DNA from: Elusimicrobiota bacterium
GTDB taxonomy: Bacteria > Elusimicrobiota > Endomicrobiia > Endomicrobiales > Endomicrobiaceae
Direction of reading: 5' to 3'
Assembly (NCBI GenBank): GCA_031256695.1
Contig: JAIRQB010000079.1
Coordinates: forward strand, 1-29,706
DNA: 29,706 bases
Part shown: positions 9,301 through 16,066 of the stretch, in pieces
Numbering within the stretch: the stretch's first letter is position 1
How the letters are laid out: every line of letters begins with the position of its first letter
Made by a program: the position numbers and the translations under genes
The notes under the pieces: model-generated
Seen by the model: only the letters and a program-made list of their open reading frames with translations
Databases searched by the model: none
What the model was told of the DNA's origin: nothing

Positions 9301-10631
9301 CCGTTTTTTACATAAATGCACTTCATATCTTGACCGCCTATGTCTAAAATGAAAGAGACATTTGGGTTAAAATAATGAGCGGCTTTATAATGGGCTATAG
9401 TTTCAACTTCGCCGAAATCAAAACCTAAAGCGGCTTTGATTAAAGACTCTCCATAGCCGGTGGCGCAAGCGCTTACAATTCGGGCTGTCAGCGGAATTTT
9501 TGAATAAATGTCTTTCAAAACATCAACTACAGACATCAATGGATTTCCATTATTTGCCCCATAATAGTCATAGACTATTTCTTTATTTTTTGTAATTAAA
9601 ACCGCCTTTGTAGTAGTTGACCCCGCATCTATGCCTAAAAACAAATCGCCTGAAAAATCTGAAAACTCAAGACGTTTTGCCGCGCTCTTGCCGTGCCTTT
9701 CTAAAAAAGCGGCATATTCTCCATCGTCTTTAAAAAGAGGCGGTAAAGAATCTGGATTTTGCAAAACGCCGCCTTTTTCTTTTAAATACTCAAATCTTTT
9801 ACGCAACTGTTTAAATGAAATTTCAACGGTATTTTTTAATTTAGCGCCTAAAAGAGCGGCGCCGAAAGCGACAAAGAAATGAGCATTGTTGGGGAAAAAG
9901 ATATTTTCTGCGGCAAGATTTAAAGATTTAATAAAACGCTCTCTCAATTCAGACAAGAAAAATAAAGGTCCCCCTAAAAAAGCGACATTGCCTTTTATAG
10001 AGCGTCCGCGCGCCAGCCCCCCTATAGTTTGATTTACCACAGCCTGCAAAATGCTTGCCGCTATATCTTCTCTTGCCGCTCCCTCATTTAAGAGGGGCAT
10101 AATGTCTGTTTTTGCGAAAACTCCGCAACGGGCGGCTATTGGATAAATTGTTTTGTGATTTTTAGCGAGTTCATTTATGCCTGCGGCATCTGTTTTTAGA
10201 GTTTGCGCCATCTGGTCTATAAAAGCGCCGGTCCCGCCCGCGCAAGTCTCATTCATTCTTTGGTCTATTGAAGCGCTGTCAAAAAATGTAATTTTGGCAT
10301 CCTCTCCGCCCAATTCTATAGCCGCATCAATTTTAGGCAAAAATGTCTTTATAGCCTCAGTGCAGGCAATTACTTCTTGCTCAAATTGAATGCCGCTTTT
10401 TTGAGACAGCGTTATAGCGCCTGAACCTGAAGCGCAAATTGTCATTTTCTCATCAATCAAGTCTTGCGGCGCTTCATCTATTAAACTGATTATTGTATTT
10501 AGAAGGTCTAATTGATGCCTTTTATAATTGCAATAGATTGTATTGTTGCCGCCGTCTAAAACGGCAAGTTTTATTGTAGTAGAGCCTATATCTAAACCCG
10601 CTTTTAAGTTATTTTTCATATTGTTTTCCAT
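6333..10631 (-). CDS. Giant CoA-dehydratase activase/dehydratase-like iron-sulfur protein
   Basis: 1432 residues. It joins two BadF/BadG/BcrA/BcrD-type ATPase modules to a DUF2229/HgdB-like C-terminal region. The first ASKHA module has DIGSTTIK (14-21), ELGGEDAKITFF and NETCAGGTGAF (Cys130, aligned to the cluster cysteine of HgdC-type activases). The second repeats the set near 330 (GIDAGSTTTKAV) and 459 (NEACSSGCGSF). Near 612, RCKGCENKC suggests a further metal site. Later come AGRPYHIDPAINHG, NNDACYPTIVVVGQL and QTGGGCRATNYG, as in the 2-hydroxyacyl-CoA dehydratase/double-cubane superfamily. The family drives ATP-dependent low-potential electron transfer; the substrate is unknown. I start at the ATG at 10631 because GAGGT lies 10 nt upstream; a longer frame to 10724 only translates DNA repeats. 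Confidence 0.85.
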   Translation of the reverse strand: MENNMKNNLKAGLDIGSTTIKLAVLDGGNNTIYCNYKRHQLDLLNTIISLIDEAPQDLIDEKMTICASGSGAITLSQKSGIQFEQEVIACTEAIKTFLPKIDAAIELGGEDAKITFFDSASIDQRMNETCAGGTGAFIDQMAQTLKTDAAGINELAKNHKTIYPIAARCGVFAKTDIMPLLNEGAAREDIAASILQAVVNQTIGGLARGRSIKGNVAFLGGPLFFLSELRERFIKSLNLAAENIFFPNNAHFFVAFGAALLGAKLKNTVEISFKQLRKRFEYLKEKGGVLQNPDSLPPLFKDDGEYAAFLERHGKSAAKRLEFSDFSGDLFLGIDAGSTTTKAVLITKNKEIVYDYYGANNGNPLMSVVDVLKDIYSKIPLTARIVSACATGYGESLIKAALGFDFGEVETIAHYKAAHYFNPNVSFILDIGGQDMKCIYVKNGLIDKIILNEACSSGCGSFIENFAKSLNYNVRDFATLALKSKTPVDLGSRCTVFMNSKIKQAQKEGASAADISAGLDYSVIKNALYKVIKISTAEELGKNIVVQGGTFFNNGVLRAAEILLNAEISRPDIAGYMGAFGASLIALQNTKGNTSLISREKLETFSFKMRNTRCKGCENKCLLNIAVFPEGKTFISGNRCENALKDKKINNFAFNMFDYKYKRLFDYYKPLPIEKARRGEIGMPRALNMYENYPFWFAFFTSLGFRVVLSDPSSNELFNSGLESIPSQTVCFPAKMVHGHIENLVKKGLKTIFYPCIPFEVREFKDADNHYNCPVVGGYPEVIRLNMDILETQGVKFIEPFLPFDNLKRLIFRLHQELKEYKLTKKELAFAVLKGRAALNLFKKDIRKTGAALIKEIRKTGQPAVILAGRPYHIDPAINHGIADLIASYQMIVLSEDSVAHLAGHLPPLNFVDQWMYHSRLYRAAVLAASLDSVELIQLNSFGCGLDAITTEQTEEILSKSGKIYTVLKIDEGANLGAVKIRIRSLLAAIKERKGLRTSKEIFRGSEFKEFTKEMKESYTILCPQMSPVHFKLAGAVMRKHKINLEVLPNVGKKDIEEGLRYVNNDACYPTIVVVGQLINALKSGKYDLNKTALIISQTGGGCRATNYGAFLRKAAEKAGFKNVPIISLGVTNSSASNSLGFSMGLIKDVMLVLLYGDLLMRLSNRMRPYEINTGQTENLTEKWLIHLSDRIRKTGHFEFKRTIKKIIKEFDEIPIRDIKKPRVGVVGEILVKFHPDANNNLVSVLEKEGAEAIVPDMTDFFIYCLLDDNYKHKYLAGSLKMKIISSAIIKIIEIHRGMIRRFLKNSVHFESSERTKQLAEKVSEIVSVCNQSGEGWLLTAEMLELIESGANNIVCVQPFGCLPNHITGKGVMKELKRRYADVNIAAVDYDPGASEVNQINRIKLMMSVAREQMTGRRKYKEQDFSHFVRFL

Positions 10632-10663
10632 TTTATTTTTTACCTCACTGTCATTTGCAGCGC

Positions 10664-10717
10664 GCGCAAACACATAGCGCTGCGCAAACGCACAGCGCTG
10701 CGCAAACGCATAGCGCT
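10664..10717 (-). repeat. Three tandem 18-bp units in the activase leader
   Basis: Units at 10664-10681, 10682-10699 and 10700-10717 differ at only two positions; on the minus strand each is AGCGCTRTGYGTTTGCGC. They are GC-rich, unlike the surrounding sequence, and lie 33-86 nt upstream of the chosen start codon. Because 18 is a multiple of three they keep a frame open (repeated RYAFAQ-like hexapeptide), which creates a false N-terminal extension. Confidence 0.9.
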
Positions 10718-10728
10718 GCCGCAATCCA

Positions 10729-10775
10729 TTTTGCCGTTGTCGTCGTTGTTGAAAAAGAAAAAGACAACGGCAAAA
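10729..10775. repeat. 13-bp perfect inverted repeat
   Basis: TTTTGCCGTTGTC at 10729-10741 is complementary to GACAACGGCAAAA at 10763-10775, with a 21-nt loop. It lies about 100-145 nt upstream of the activase start on the minus strand. It could be a leader hairpin or a dispersed palindrome; there is no strong T-tract to call it a terminator. Confidence 0.75.
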
Positions 10776-10808
10776 GAGGTGAAAATCTTATTTGAGCAAA
10801 AATGTGAT

Positions 10809-10853
10809 TCTTGAGTTGCCTTGCTACTTGGGATTGCAACTCCGGAATGACAG
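10809..10853. repeat. Dispersed repeat related to the right end of the window
   Basis: The 17 bases at 10826-10842 (ACTTGGGATTGCAACTC) occur inverted at 29690-29706. The 12 bases at 10809-10820 (TCTTGAGTTGCC) also occur inverted at 29680-29691. In the right-end copy the two modules are fused; here they are separated by five bases and in the other order. The adjacent CCGGAATGACA is the inverted counterpart of TGTCATACCCG at the right end. Confidence 0.7.
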
Positions 10854-10908
10854 CACTGTAGGTTTGCGCCTTTTGCTGTTTTAATATGCCGTTTTCCTTA
10901 ACTCTTAA

Positions 10909-10972
10909 GAGTTATTTGGCGGCGTTTTTTGCCGACTTTATTTCTTGATGTCGGCTTGCTGACAAATTACTC
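10909..10972. repeat. Palindromic element A (64 bp) with nested 25-bp hairpin
   Basis: Begins GAGTTATTTGGC and ends GACAAATTACTC; the ends pair over about 16 positions with a constant T-T mismatch at position 5. Inside lies a 25-bp hairpin (10931-10955) with arms GCCGAC and GTCGGC. Flanked by AA on both sides. Confidence 0.8.
10931..10955. repeat. Nested 25-bp hairpin module
   Basis: Arms GCCGAC/GTCGGC around a 13-nt loop TTTATTTCTTGAT. Two near-identical copies (two loop differences) stand in tandem inside element D at 24740-24790. Confidence 0.8.
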
Positions 10973-10974
10973 AA

Positions 10975-11012
10975 GAGTTGTTTGGTGGCGCGGTAGCGCC
11001 GCCAAATTACTC
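10975..11012. repeat. Palindromic element B (38 bp)
   Basis: Seventeen-position arms (GAGTTGTTTGG then TGGCGC; GCGCCG then CCAAATTACTC) around a GGTA loop, with one T-T mismatch and two wobble pairs. Separated from elements A and C by exactly AA on each side. Confidence 0.85.
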
Positions 11013-11014
11013 AA

Positions 11015-11051
11015 GAGTTGTTTGGCAGCGTTTTACGCTGACAAATTACTC
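11015..11051. repeat. Palindromic element C (37 bp)
   Basis: Sixteen-position arms (GAGTTGTTTGGCAGCG / CGCTGACAAATTACTC) around TTTTA. Same outer ends as A and B, different inner stem. It lies just downstream of the stop of the decayed glycosyltransferase. Confidence 0.85.
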
Positions 11052-11060
11052 AATTAACTT

Positions 11061-11973
11061 TTAATTCTCTATCCTGTCATAAACCAACACTTTTGCGCCG
11101 TAAATATCTTTTGTAAAAGACTGCTTATATTTATCAGATATGTATGTCTCTTTATCATTGGGGTCTATCAAAACATACAATCTTTTAAAAACGGCATTTT
11201 CTAAATCTTCTTGGGCTGCAAATAATACAGGAGTTTTTGCTCCCTTTTGCGAAACATAATAATTTGCAAATACTTTCAAGCCCGCTCCTCTTGTTTTATT
11301 TCTTTTGCTGTCCCAAATAGGCATTCTTATAAAAACAGCCGTTCCTTTATCATAAATATCTTTTTGCGCTATAAGATAATTAGCCCAGTCTTTATACGGT
11401 CCGTCGGGGATATAACGGCTGCGGTTATTTTCGTCAACTTTTATTAGAGTATTAAAGAAAAGAAAAAAGGCAAGGCAGACAATAATAATTGATTTTGCCG
11501 TCATATCTTTGCGGCATAAAAAATCAATGCATTTTATAGCGGAAAAAGCGCAAAGCAAATAAAAATAAGGCAATAATGTAAATAAATACCTATCAACCCA
11601 CAGAGACGCTTGATTTATTCCAAAAGATATTTTGCTGTATTCAAATAAGGCAAAAACAACAAAGACAATCGTCCATAAAATAATAGTTAAAAGACTAAAG
11701 CGCCAATTTATTCGTTTTTTAGACAGAATTTTTTTAAACAAAAACACAATCAGTATAGAGGCGGCAAAAAGGAAAAGAGACGGGTTCTCTCATTGACATC
11801 GTTGCTCTTGCCATATCCATAAAAGGAGCGCTGACCCAAAACAAAGAGCCTATTTCGTCAAACCAAAACCCTTTCATACCGGCATAATTAAGCATAATTG
11901 CAAACATCAAAAGCGATATGAAAAACATAATAATATGAGTCGGCGCGCAAAATTCTTTTGCTCTCTTAATCAT
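11061..11973 (-). pseudogene. Decayed membrane glycosyltransferase (GT39/PMT-like)
   Basis: Two remnants in different frames. The first (from 11973) starts MIKRAKEFCAPTHIIMFF, has one membrane segment and the loop FWFDEIGSLFWVSAPFMDMA, whose DE pair resembles the catalytic loop of dolichyl-/polyprenyl-phosphate-linked sugar transferases. The second (to 11061) has several membrane segments, SLWVDRYLFTLLPYFYLL, which resembles the late RYLLPLLPF segment of the family, and a soluble C-terminal tail. The frames change between about 11735 and 11790; there the second frame reads ENPSLFLFAAS, close to the NPPLY motif expected just after the first part. Together about 320 codons remain against roughly 500 in the family, so the middle membrane region is missing as well. 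Its ATG overlaps the purB stop (ATGA), so it was once translationally coupled to purB. Confidence 0.75.
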
Positions 11974-13262
11974 TTTTTCAATTCCCTCCTGAATAAGAAA
12001 TCTATATTTTTGAATTGGCTTTTTAAATTGCAGTTTTCTTTTATTTCAGCCTCAGTTAAGTATTTTGAAATTTCGCTTTTTAGGCAACTCTCCTCTAAAG
12101 AGATTTGATTTTCTTTGGCATAAAAAGCCGCCGTCTGCATTAAGGCATATCCTTCTTCCCTTGAAAGCCCTTTGTCAACTAAAGATAAAAGCAGAGAGCC
12201 TGAGAAAACAACGTCTTTTGTCTTATCTAAATTGTTTTGCATATTTTGAGGATAAACTTTTAACCCGGAAAGCAAATACTGCATTCTAATCAGTATAAAA
12301 TGCGCCGCTATTGAGGCGTCAGGGAGGATAATTCTCTCCGTTGAAGAATGGCTTATATCCCTCTCATGCCAAAGCGCTATATTTTCCATAGCGGTTGCGG
12401 CATAGCCCCGCAAAAGCCTCGCTAAACCGCATATATTTTCAGAAATAATTGGATTTCTTTTATGAGGCATAGCAGAAGATCCCTTTTGCCCTTTTGTAAA
12501 AGGCTCTTCTGCTTCGCAAACCTCAGTCCTTTGCAGATGTCTGATTTCTGTTGCAATTCTCTCTAAACAAGCGCCTAAATGAGCGAGAGTAGAAATATAA
12601 AAAGAATGTCTGTCGCGGGGGATTATTTGAGTTGAAATAGGCTCTTGTTTTAATTTCATTTTTTGACAGACATATTTTTCTACAAAGGGGTCTAAATGCG
12701 CCATAGTCCCCACAGCGCCGCTTATTTTGCCGAAGGCAATATTATCTCTTGCAAATTCAAGTCTTTCTATAGTCCTTTTTATCTCGCTATGCCAAGACAA
12801 AACTTTCAGCCCGAAAGTTATAGGTTCTCCGTGGACGCCGTGCGTGCGCCCTATCATTGCCGTGTTTTTATATTTTTTAGCGAGGCTTTCTGTAATCAAA
12901 AGAAGTTTTTTTGTCTCTTTTATAAGGAGTTCAGCCGCTTCTTTAAGTTGAGCGCCCGTTGCCGTATCTAAAATATCTGAGGAAGTCATACCCAAATGCA
13001 AAAATCTGCCGTCTGAGCCGATGCTCTCAGAGACAGCCGTCAAAAAGGCTATTACATCGTGTTTTACCGTCATTTCTATTTCATTTATTCTATTTATATT
13101 GATTTTTGCTTTTGCCTTGATATTTTCCAGCGATTTTTTAGGGACAGCGCCGAGTTTAGACATAGCCTCTGCCGCAAAAATTTCAATCTCAAGCATTTTT
13201 TGAAATCTGTTTTCATCCGACCAAATTGCCGACATCTCAGGTTTTGCATATCTTGCTATCAT
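11970..13262 (-). CDS. purB: Adenylosuccinate lyase
   Basis: 430 residues, the usual size. It splits SAICAR in de novo purine synthesis and adenylosuccinate to AMP. Family marks are the N-terminal IARYAKPEMSAIWSDENRF, LHLGMTSSDILDTATGAQL, the histidine-bearing GRTHGVHGEPITFG and the fumarate-lyase signature SSAMPHKRNPI. The ATG at 13262 follows AAGGAG with good spacing. No other purine gene is nearby. Its TGA overlaps the start of the decayed glycosyltransferase downstream, so decay of that gene need not affect PurB. Confidence 0.96.
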   Translation of the reverse strand: MIARYAKPEMSAIWSDENRFQKMLEIEIFAAEAMSKLGAVPKKSLENIKAKAKININRINEIEMTVKHDVIAFLTAVSESIGSDGRFLHLGMTSSDILDTATGAQLKEAAELLIKETKKLLLITESLAKKYKNTAMIGRTHGVHGEPITFGLKVLSWHSEIKRTIERLEFARDNIAFGKISGAVGTMAHLDPFVEKYVCQKMKLKQEPISTQIIPRDRHSFYISTLAHLGACLERIATEIRHLQRTEVCEAEEPFTKGQKGSSAMPHKRNPIISENICGLARLLRGYAATAMENIALWHERDISHSSTERIILPDASIAAHFILIRMQYLLSGLKVYPQNMQNNLDKTKDVVFSGSLLLSLVDKGLSREEGYALMQTAAFYAKENQISLEESCLKSEISKYLTEAEIKENCNLKSQFKNIDFLFRRELKK

Positions 13263-13349
13263 AAAAACTCCTTTTTTACTCTAAAAATCCTTTAAAAATT
13301 CAATTCTGCCGCCGGATTTTATCATAAAAACAAATGCTCAAATTCAATT

Positions 13350-13358
13350 TGCTACAAT
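13350..13358 (+). promoter_or_regulatory. Probable extended -10 promoter of nfnAB
   Basis: TGCTACAAT (13350-13358) is a TG-N-TACAAT extended -10 with no convincing -35, the same form as the yggS promoter. Start of transcription would be near 13365, leaving a leader of about 75 nt before nfnA. The 177-bp gap to divergent purB shows no other clear signal. Confidence 0.4.
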
Positions 13359-13439
13359 AATTTTTAAGAATTTAGGCGAATGGACGTTAAATTTTTGATA
13401 AATCAATGCCGATGCGTCTAAAATAAAAGGGAGGTCATT

Positions 13440-14282
13440 ATGTATAGAGTAGTTCTCAAGCAAAAACTTGCCTCAAATATCACAAGTTTTTGGATAGAAG
13501 CGCCCGATATTGCCAGAAACGCTCAAGCGGGACAATTTTTAATTTTTAGGCTTGACGATTACGGCGAAAGAGTTCCTTTAACCGTAGCGGGCATAGATAG
13601 GCAAAAAGGCTTAATCCGCATTATTTTTCAGCACGCGGGCAAAAGCACTACGGCGCTGTCTTTGTTAAAAGAAGGCGACAATATAAAGGATTTACTTGGA
13701 CCTTTGGGACGTCCTACTGAAGTTGAAAAATTCGGAACAGCCTGCATTGTTTCAGGCGGAGTAGGCACTGCTGAAATTTTAACCGTAATTGAGGCTTTGC
13801 GCATAGTGGGCAATAAAGTCATAAGCATTGTAGGCGCAAGGACAAAAGAATTGTTTTTATTAGAGGAAGATATTAGGCGCGCTAGTTCAGAACTTCACAT
13901 AGCCACAGACGACGGCTCATATGGAGTCAAGGGACTTGTCACCGATATTTTAAAAACTCTAATAGCGCGAGAGACAATCAATATAGTCTATGCTATAGGA
14001 CCGGCTCCGATGATGAGAGCGGTGGCTGACCTCACAAAAAAACACAGTATAAAAACCGTCGTCTCTTTAAATCCCATTATGGTTGACGGAACAGGTATGT
14101 GCGGCGCTTGCCGCGTAAGCGTAGGCGGCAAGACAAAATTTGCCTGCGTTGACGGGCCTGAATTTGACGCACATCAAGTCAACTGGGATGAACTTCTTTC
14201 GCGGCTTGGAACATTTAGATATCAAGAAAAAACCTCTTTGGATAGGTTTAATATAAGGAGGAGCGCTTTATGTCAAGAATAG
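13440..14282 (+). CDS. nfnA: NfnA-type FAD/[2Fe-2S] subunit (ferredoxin-NADP reductase alpha, SudB-like)
   Basis: 280 residues. The N-terminal flavodoxin-reductase barrel (AGQFLIFRLDDYGERVPLTV) is followed by an NAD-binding half (IVSGGVGTAEILTVIEAL and YAIGPAPMMRAV), then a C-terminal [2Fe-2S] site: MVDGTGMCGACRV and FACVDGPEFDAHQVNW, with three Cys and the Asp of the DGTG segment. This is the order found in the small subunit of NADH-dependent reduced ferredoxin:NADP oxidoreductase, and in the closely related sulfide dehydrogenase subunit and dihydroorotate dehydrogenase electron-transfer subunit. The next gene overlaps by 13 nt and encodes the partner, and no pyrD is present, which favours Nfn/Sud over PyrK. 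RBS GGGAGG precedes the ATG. Confidence 0.85.
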   Translation: MYRVVLKQKLASNITSFWIEAPDIARNAQAGQFLIFRLDDYGERVPLTVAGIDRQKGLIRIIFQHAGKSTTALSLLKEGDNIKDLLGPLGRPTEVEKFGTACIVSGGVGTAEILTVIEALRIVGNKVISIVGARTKELFLLEEDIRRASSELHIATDDGSYGVKGLVTDILKTLIARETINIVYAIGPAPMMRAVADLTKKHSIKTVVSLNPIMVDGTGMCGACRVSVGGKTKFACVDGPEFDAHQVNWDELLSRLGTFRYQEKTSLDRFNIRRSALCQE

Positions 14283-15646
14283 CAATGCCTCAAAGAGAAG
14301 CAGAGATAAGAAATAAAGATTTTATTGAAGTAAATACAGGATATACCGACGAACAAGCGCTAGCGGAAGCGAAACGCTGTTTAAAATGCCCTAAACCGAT
14401 GTGCGTCCAGGGCTGCCCCGTAGAGATAGAAATTCCCGCTTTTATAGGCGCTTTAAGCGATGACAATCCTTTTAAAGCGGCAAAAATTTTGAAAGGCAAA
14501 AACAGTTTGTCGGCTGTATGCGGCAGAGTTTGCCCTCAAGAAAAACAATGCGAAAAACATTGCATTTTGGGCAAGAAAGACGAGCCGATTGCCATCGGCA
14601 ATTTGGAAAGATATACGGCTGATTGGGCTGCAGAAAATATAAAAGAAAAGAATATTTCAGTAGAGAGCAAGGGCATAAAAGTTGCAGTTATAGGCTCTGG
14701 TCCTGCCGGTCTTACCTGCGCGGGCGATTTGGCAAAAGCGGGTTATGAGACAGTTATTTATGAATCGCTTCACAATAGCGGCGGAGTTTTAAGATACGGA
14801 ATACCTGAATTTAGATTGCCTAAATCTATTTTAGATTATGAAATAGATGCGCTAAAAAAAGCGGGCGTCTCTTTTAAATTCAATACTCTAATAGGGCGGA
14901 CAATCACGATAGATGAATTGTTTAAAGACAATTATAAGGCTATTTTTATAGGCAGCGGCGCGGGGCTTCCCACTTTTATGGGGATTGAAGGCGAAAATTT
15001 AAAAAATATCTATTCGGCTAATGAATTTTTGTCAAGAGTAAATCTTATGAGAGCGGCTGATTTCCCTGAATACGATACTCCCGTTTATAAAGGAAGCAAT
15101 GTCATTGTGGTAGGCGGCGGGAATACCGCTATGGATTCAGTGAGGACTGCCAAAAGATTGGGCGCAGACACGGTGACTCTCGTCTATCCCAGAAGCGAGG
15201 CTGAAATGCCCGATAGGCTTGAAGAAAAAATCCACGCAAAAGAGGAAGGCGTTCAATTTATGCCTTTGACAAATCCTATCCGTTTTATCGGAGACGATAA
15301 GCATTATTTTGTCACTCAAGTTGAATGTTTAAAAATGGAATTAGGAGAGCCCGACGCTTCTGGGCGGCGCAAACCTCAAGAAATAGCAGGCTCAAACTTT
15401 ACAATAGAGGCTGATTGCGTAATTTTGGCTTTGGGTTTAAATCCTAATCCCGTTTTGACTTCTCTTACAAAAGGTCTTAAAACCAATGAGCGCGGACGGA
15501 TTATTATTGACGACAATTTGATGTCTTCAATACCCGGCGTCTTTGCCGGCGGCGATATTGCCGGCGGCTCAACTGTAATAGAGGCTATGGGTATGGGGAA
15601 ACAGGCGGCAAGAAAAATAATGGATTATCTAAATACGTTAAAGTAA
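14270..15646 (+). CDS. nfnB: NfnB-type subunit (glutamate synthase small-chain-like flavoprotein)
   Basis: 458 residues. The N-terminal region binds two [4Fe-4S] clusters (CLKCPKPMCVQGCPVEIEIP; CGRVCPQEKQCEKHC). Then an FAD Rossmann motif VAVIGSGPAGLTCAGDLAKA and an NADPH motif VIVVGGGNTAMDSVRTAKRL, ending GVFAGGDIAGGSTVIEAMGM. Such proteins are often labelled GltA/GltD, but no large glutamate synthase chain is present and the gene is coupled to nfnA. With that partner it would form the flavin-based bifurcating complex that exchanges electrons between NADH, NADPH and ferredoxin. A strong AAGGAGG lies inside the end of nfnA, 7 nt before the ATG. The operon ends at the terminator just after the stop. 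Confidence 0.87.
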   Translation: MSRIAMPQREAEIRNKDFIEVNTGYTDEQALAEAKRCLKCPKPMCVQGCPVEIEIPAFIGALSDDNPFKAAKILKGKNSLSAVCGRVCPQEKQCEKHCILGKKDEPIAIGNLERYTADWAAENIKEKNISVESKGIKVAVIGSGPAGLTCAGDLAKAGYETVIYESLHNSGGVLRYGIPEFRLPKSILDYEIDALKKAGVSFKFNTLIGRTITIDELFKDNYKAIFIGSGAGLPTFMGIEGENLKNIYSANEFLSRVNLMRAADFPEYDTPVYKGSNVIVVGGGNTAMDSVRTAKRLGADTVTLVYPRSEAEMPDRLEEKIHAKEEGVQFMPLTNPIRFIGDDKHYFVTQVECLKMELGEPDASGRRKPQEIAGSNFTIEADCVILALGLNPNPVLTSLTKGLKTNERGRIIIDDNLMSSIPGVFAGGDIAGGSTVIEAMGMGKQAARKIMDYLNTLK

Positions 15647-15650
15647 ATTG

Positions 15651-15708
15651 AAAGCGCCGCTCAAAAAACGATAGGCTTTTTTGCTATTTTTTTGGCGGCG
15701 TTTTTTTT
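15651..15708 (+). terminator. Strong intrinsic terminator after nfnAB
   Basis: The left arm around 15651-15668 (AAAGCGCCGCTCAAAAAA) pairs with TTTTTTTGGCGGCG and its T-tract (15687-15708), with one bulged base and a wobble. Eight T residues follow the GC core. It begins five bases after the nfnB stop. Confidence 0.85.
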
Positions 15709-15763
15709 ATGCGGCGGGCAAATTAAGTTATTTGCTTTCAAACTTGCAACAATGGAGGCTCAA

Positions 15764-16021
15764 ATGAAAAGTTTTGATTATGTTTTAAAAGACCCCGTAG
15801 GAATTCACGCAAGACCCGCGGGGCTTCTTGTAAAAGAGGCAAAAAAATATCTCTCCGCTATAGAAGTCAAAAGCGGCGGCAAGAGCGGCGATGCAAAAAA
15901 ACTTTTTTCTCTTATGAAATTGTCTGCAAAATGCGGGCAAACTGTGACTTTTGAAATAAGCGGAGAAGATGAAGAAAAAGCCTTTGAGGAATTAAAAGTT
16001 TTTATTGAAGGAAACCTTTAA
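15764..16021 (+). CDS. ptsH: HPr-like phosphocarrier protein
   Basis: 85 residues, the standard HPr length. The phosphorylated histidine is H15 in GIHARPAGLLVKEA. The segment DAKKLFSLMKLSAKCGQTV corresponds to the regulatory helix, but the residue aligned with Ser46 is Lys46, so control by an HPr kinase at that site is unlikely. I chose the ATG at 15764 because GGAGG sits 5 nt upstream and the product then starts MKSFDYVLKD; longer starts add no family sequence. No enzyme I or sugar-specific component is in the window. It is followed after 45 nt by dapF with a nearly identical start region, and is probably the first gene of the 15764-23131 transcript. Confidence 0.9.
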   Translation: MKSFDYVLKDPVGIHARPAGLLVKEAKKYLSAIEVKSGGKSGDAKKLFSLMKLSAKCGQTVTFEISGEDEEKAFEELKVFIEGNL

Positions 16022-16066
16022 AAAGATAATCTTTGACGTTTTAAGAATTAAATAATGGAGGCAAAA

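Larger units (their letters stand above)
10632..11060. other. Gene-free repeat island (about 430 bp)
   Basis: No credible gene on either strand. From left to right it holds the activase leader with an 18-bp triplicate, a 13-bp inverted repeat, a short dispersed repeat shared with the right end of the window, and a tandem array of three palindromic elements. All are listed separately. Confidence 0.8.

Noticed and set aside
10632..10724. A 31-residue N-terminal extension of the activase protein.
   Set aside because: It translates the 18-bp repeats, and the ribosome site GAGGT lies inside it at the right distance from the ATG at 10631.
10909..11051. A CRISPR array.
   Set aside because: Unit lengths differ (64, 38, 37 bp), the centres are palindromic rather than random spacers, the gap between units is two bases, and there are no cas genes.
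14270..15646. Glutamate synthase small chain as the function.
   Set aside because: No large chain is present, and the gene overlaps an NfnA-type partner.
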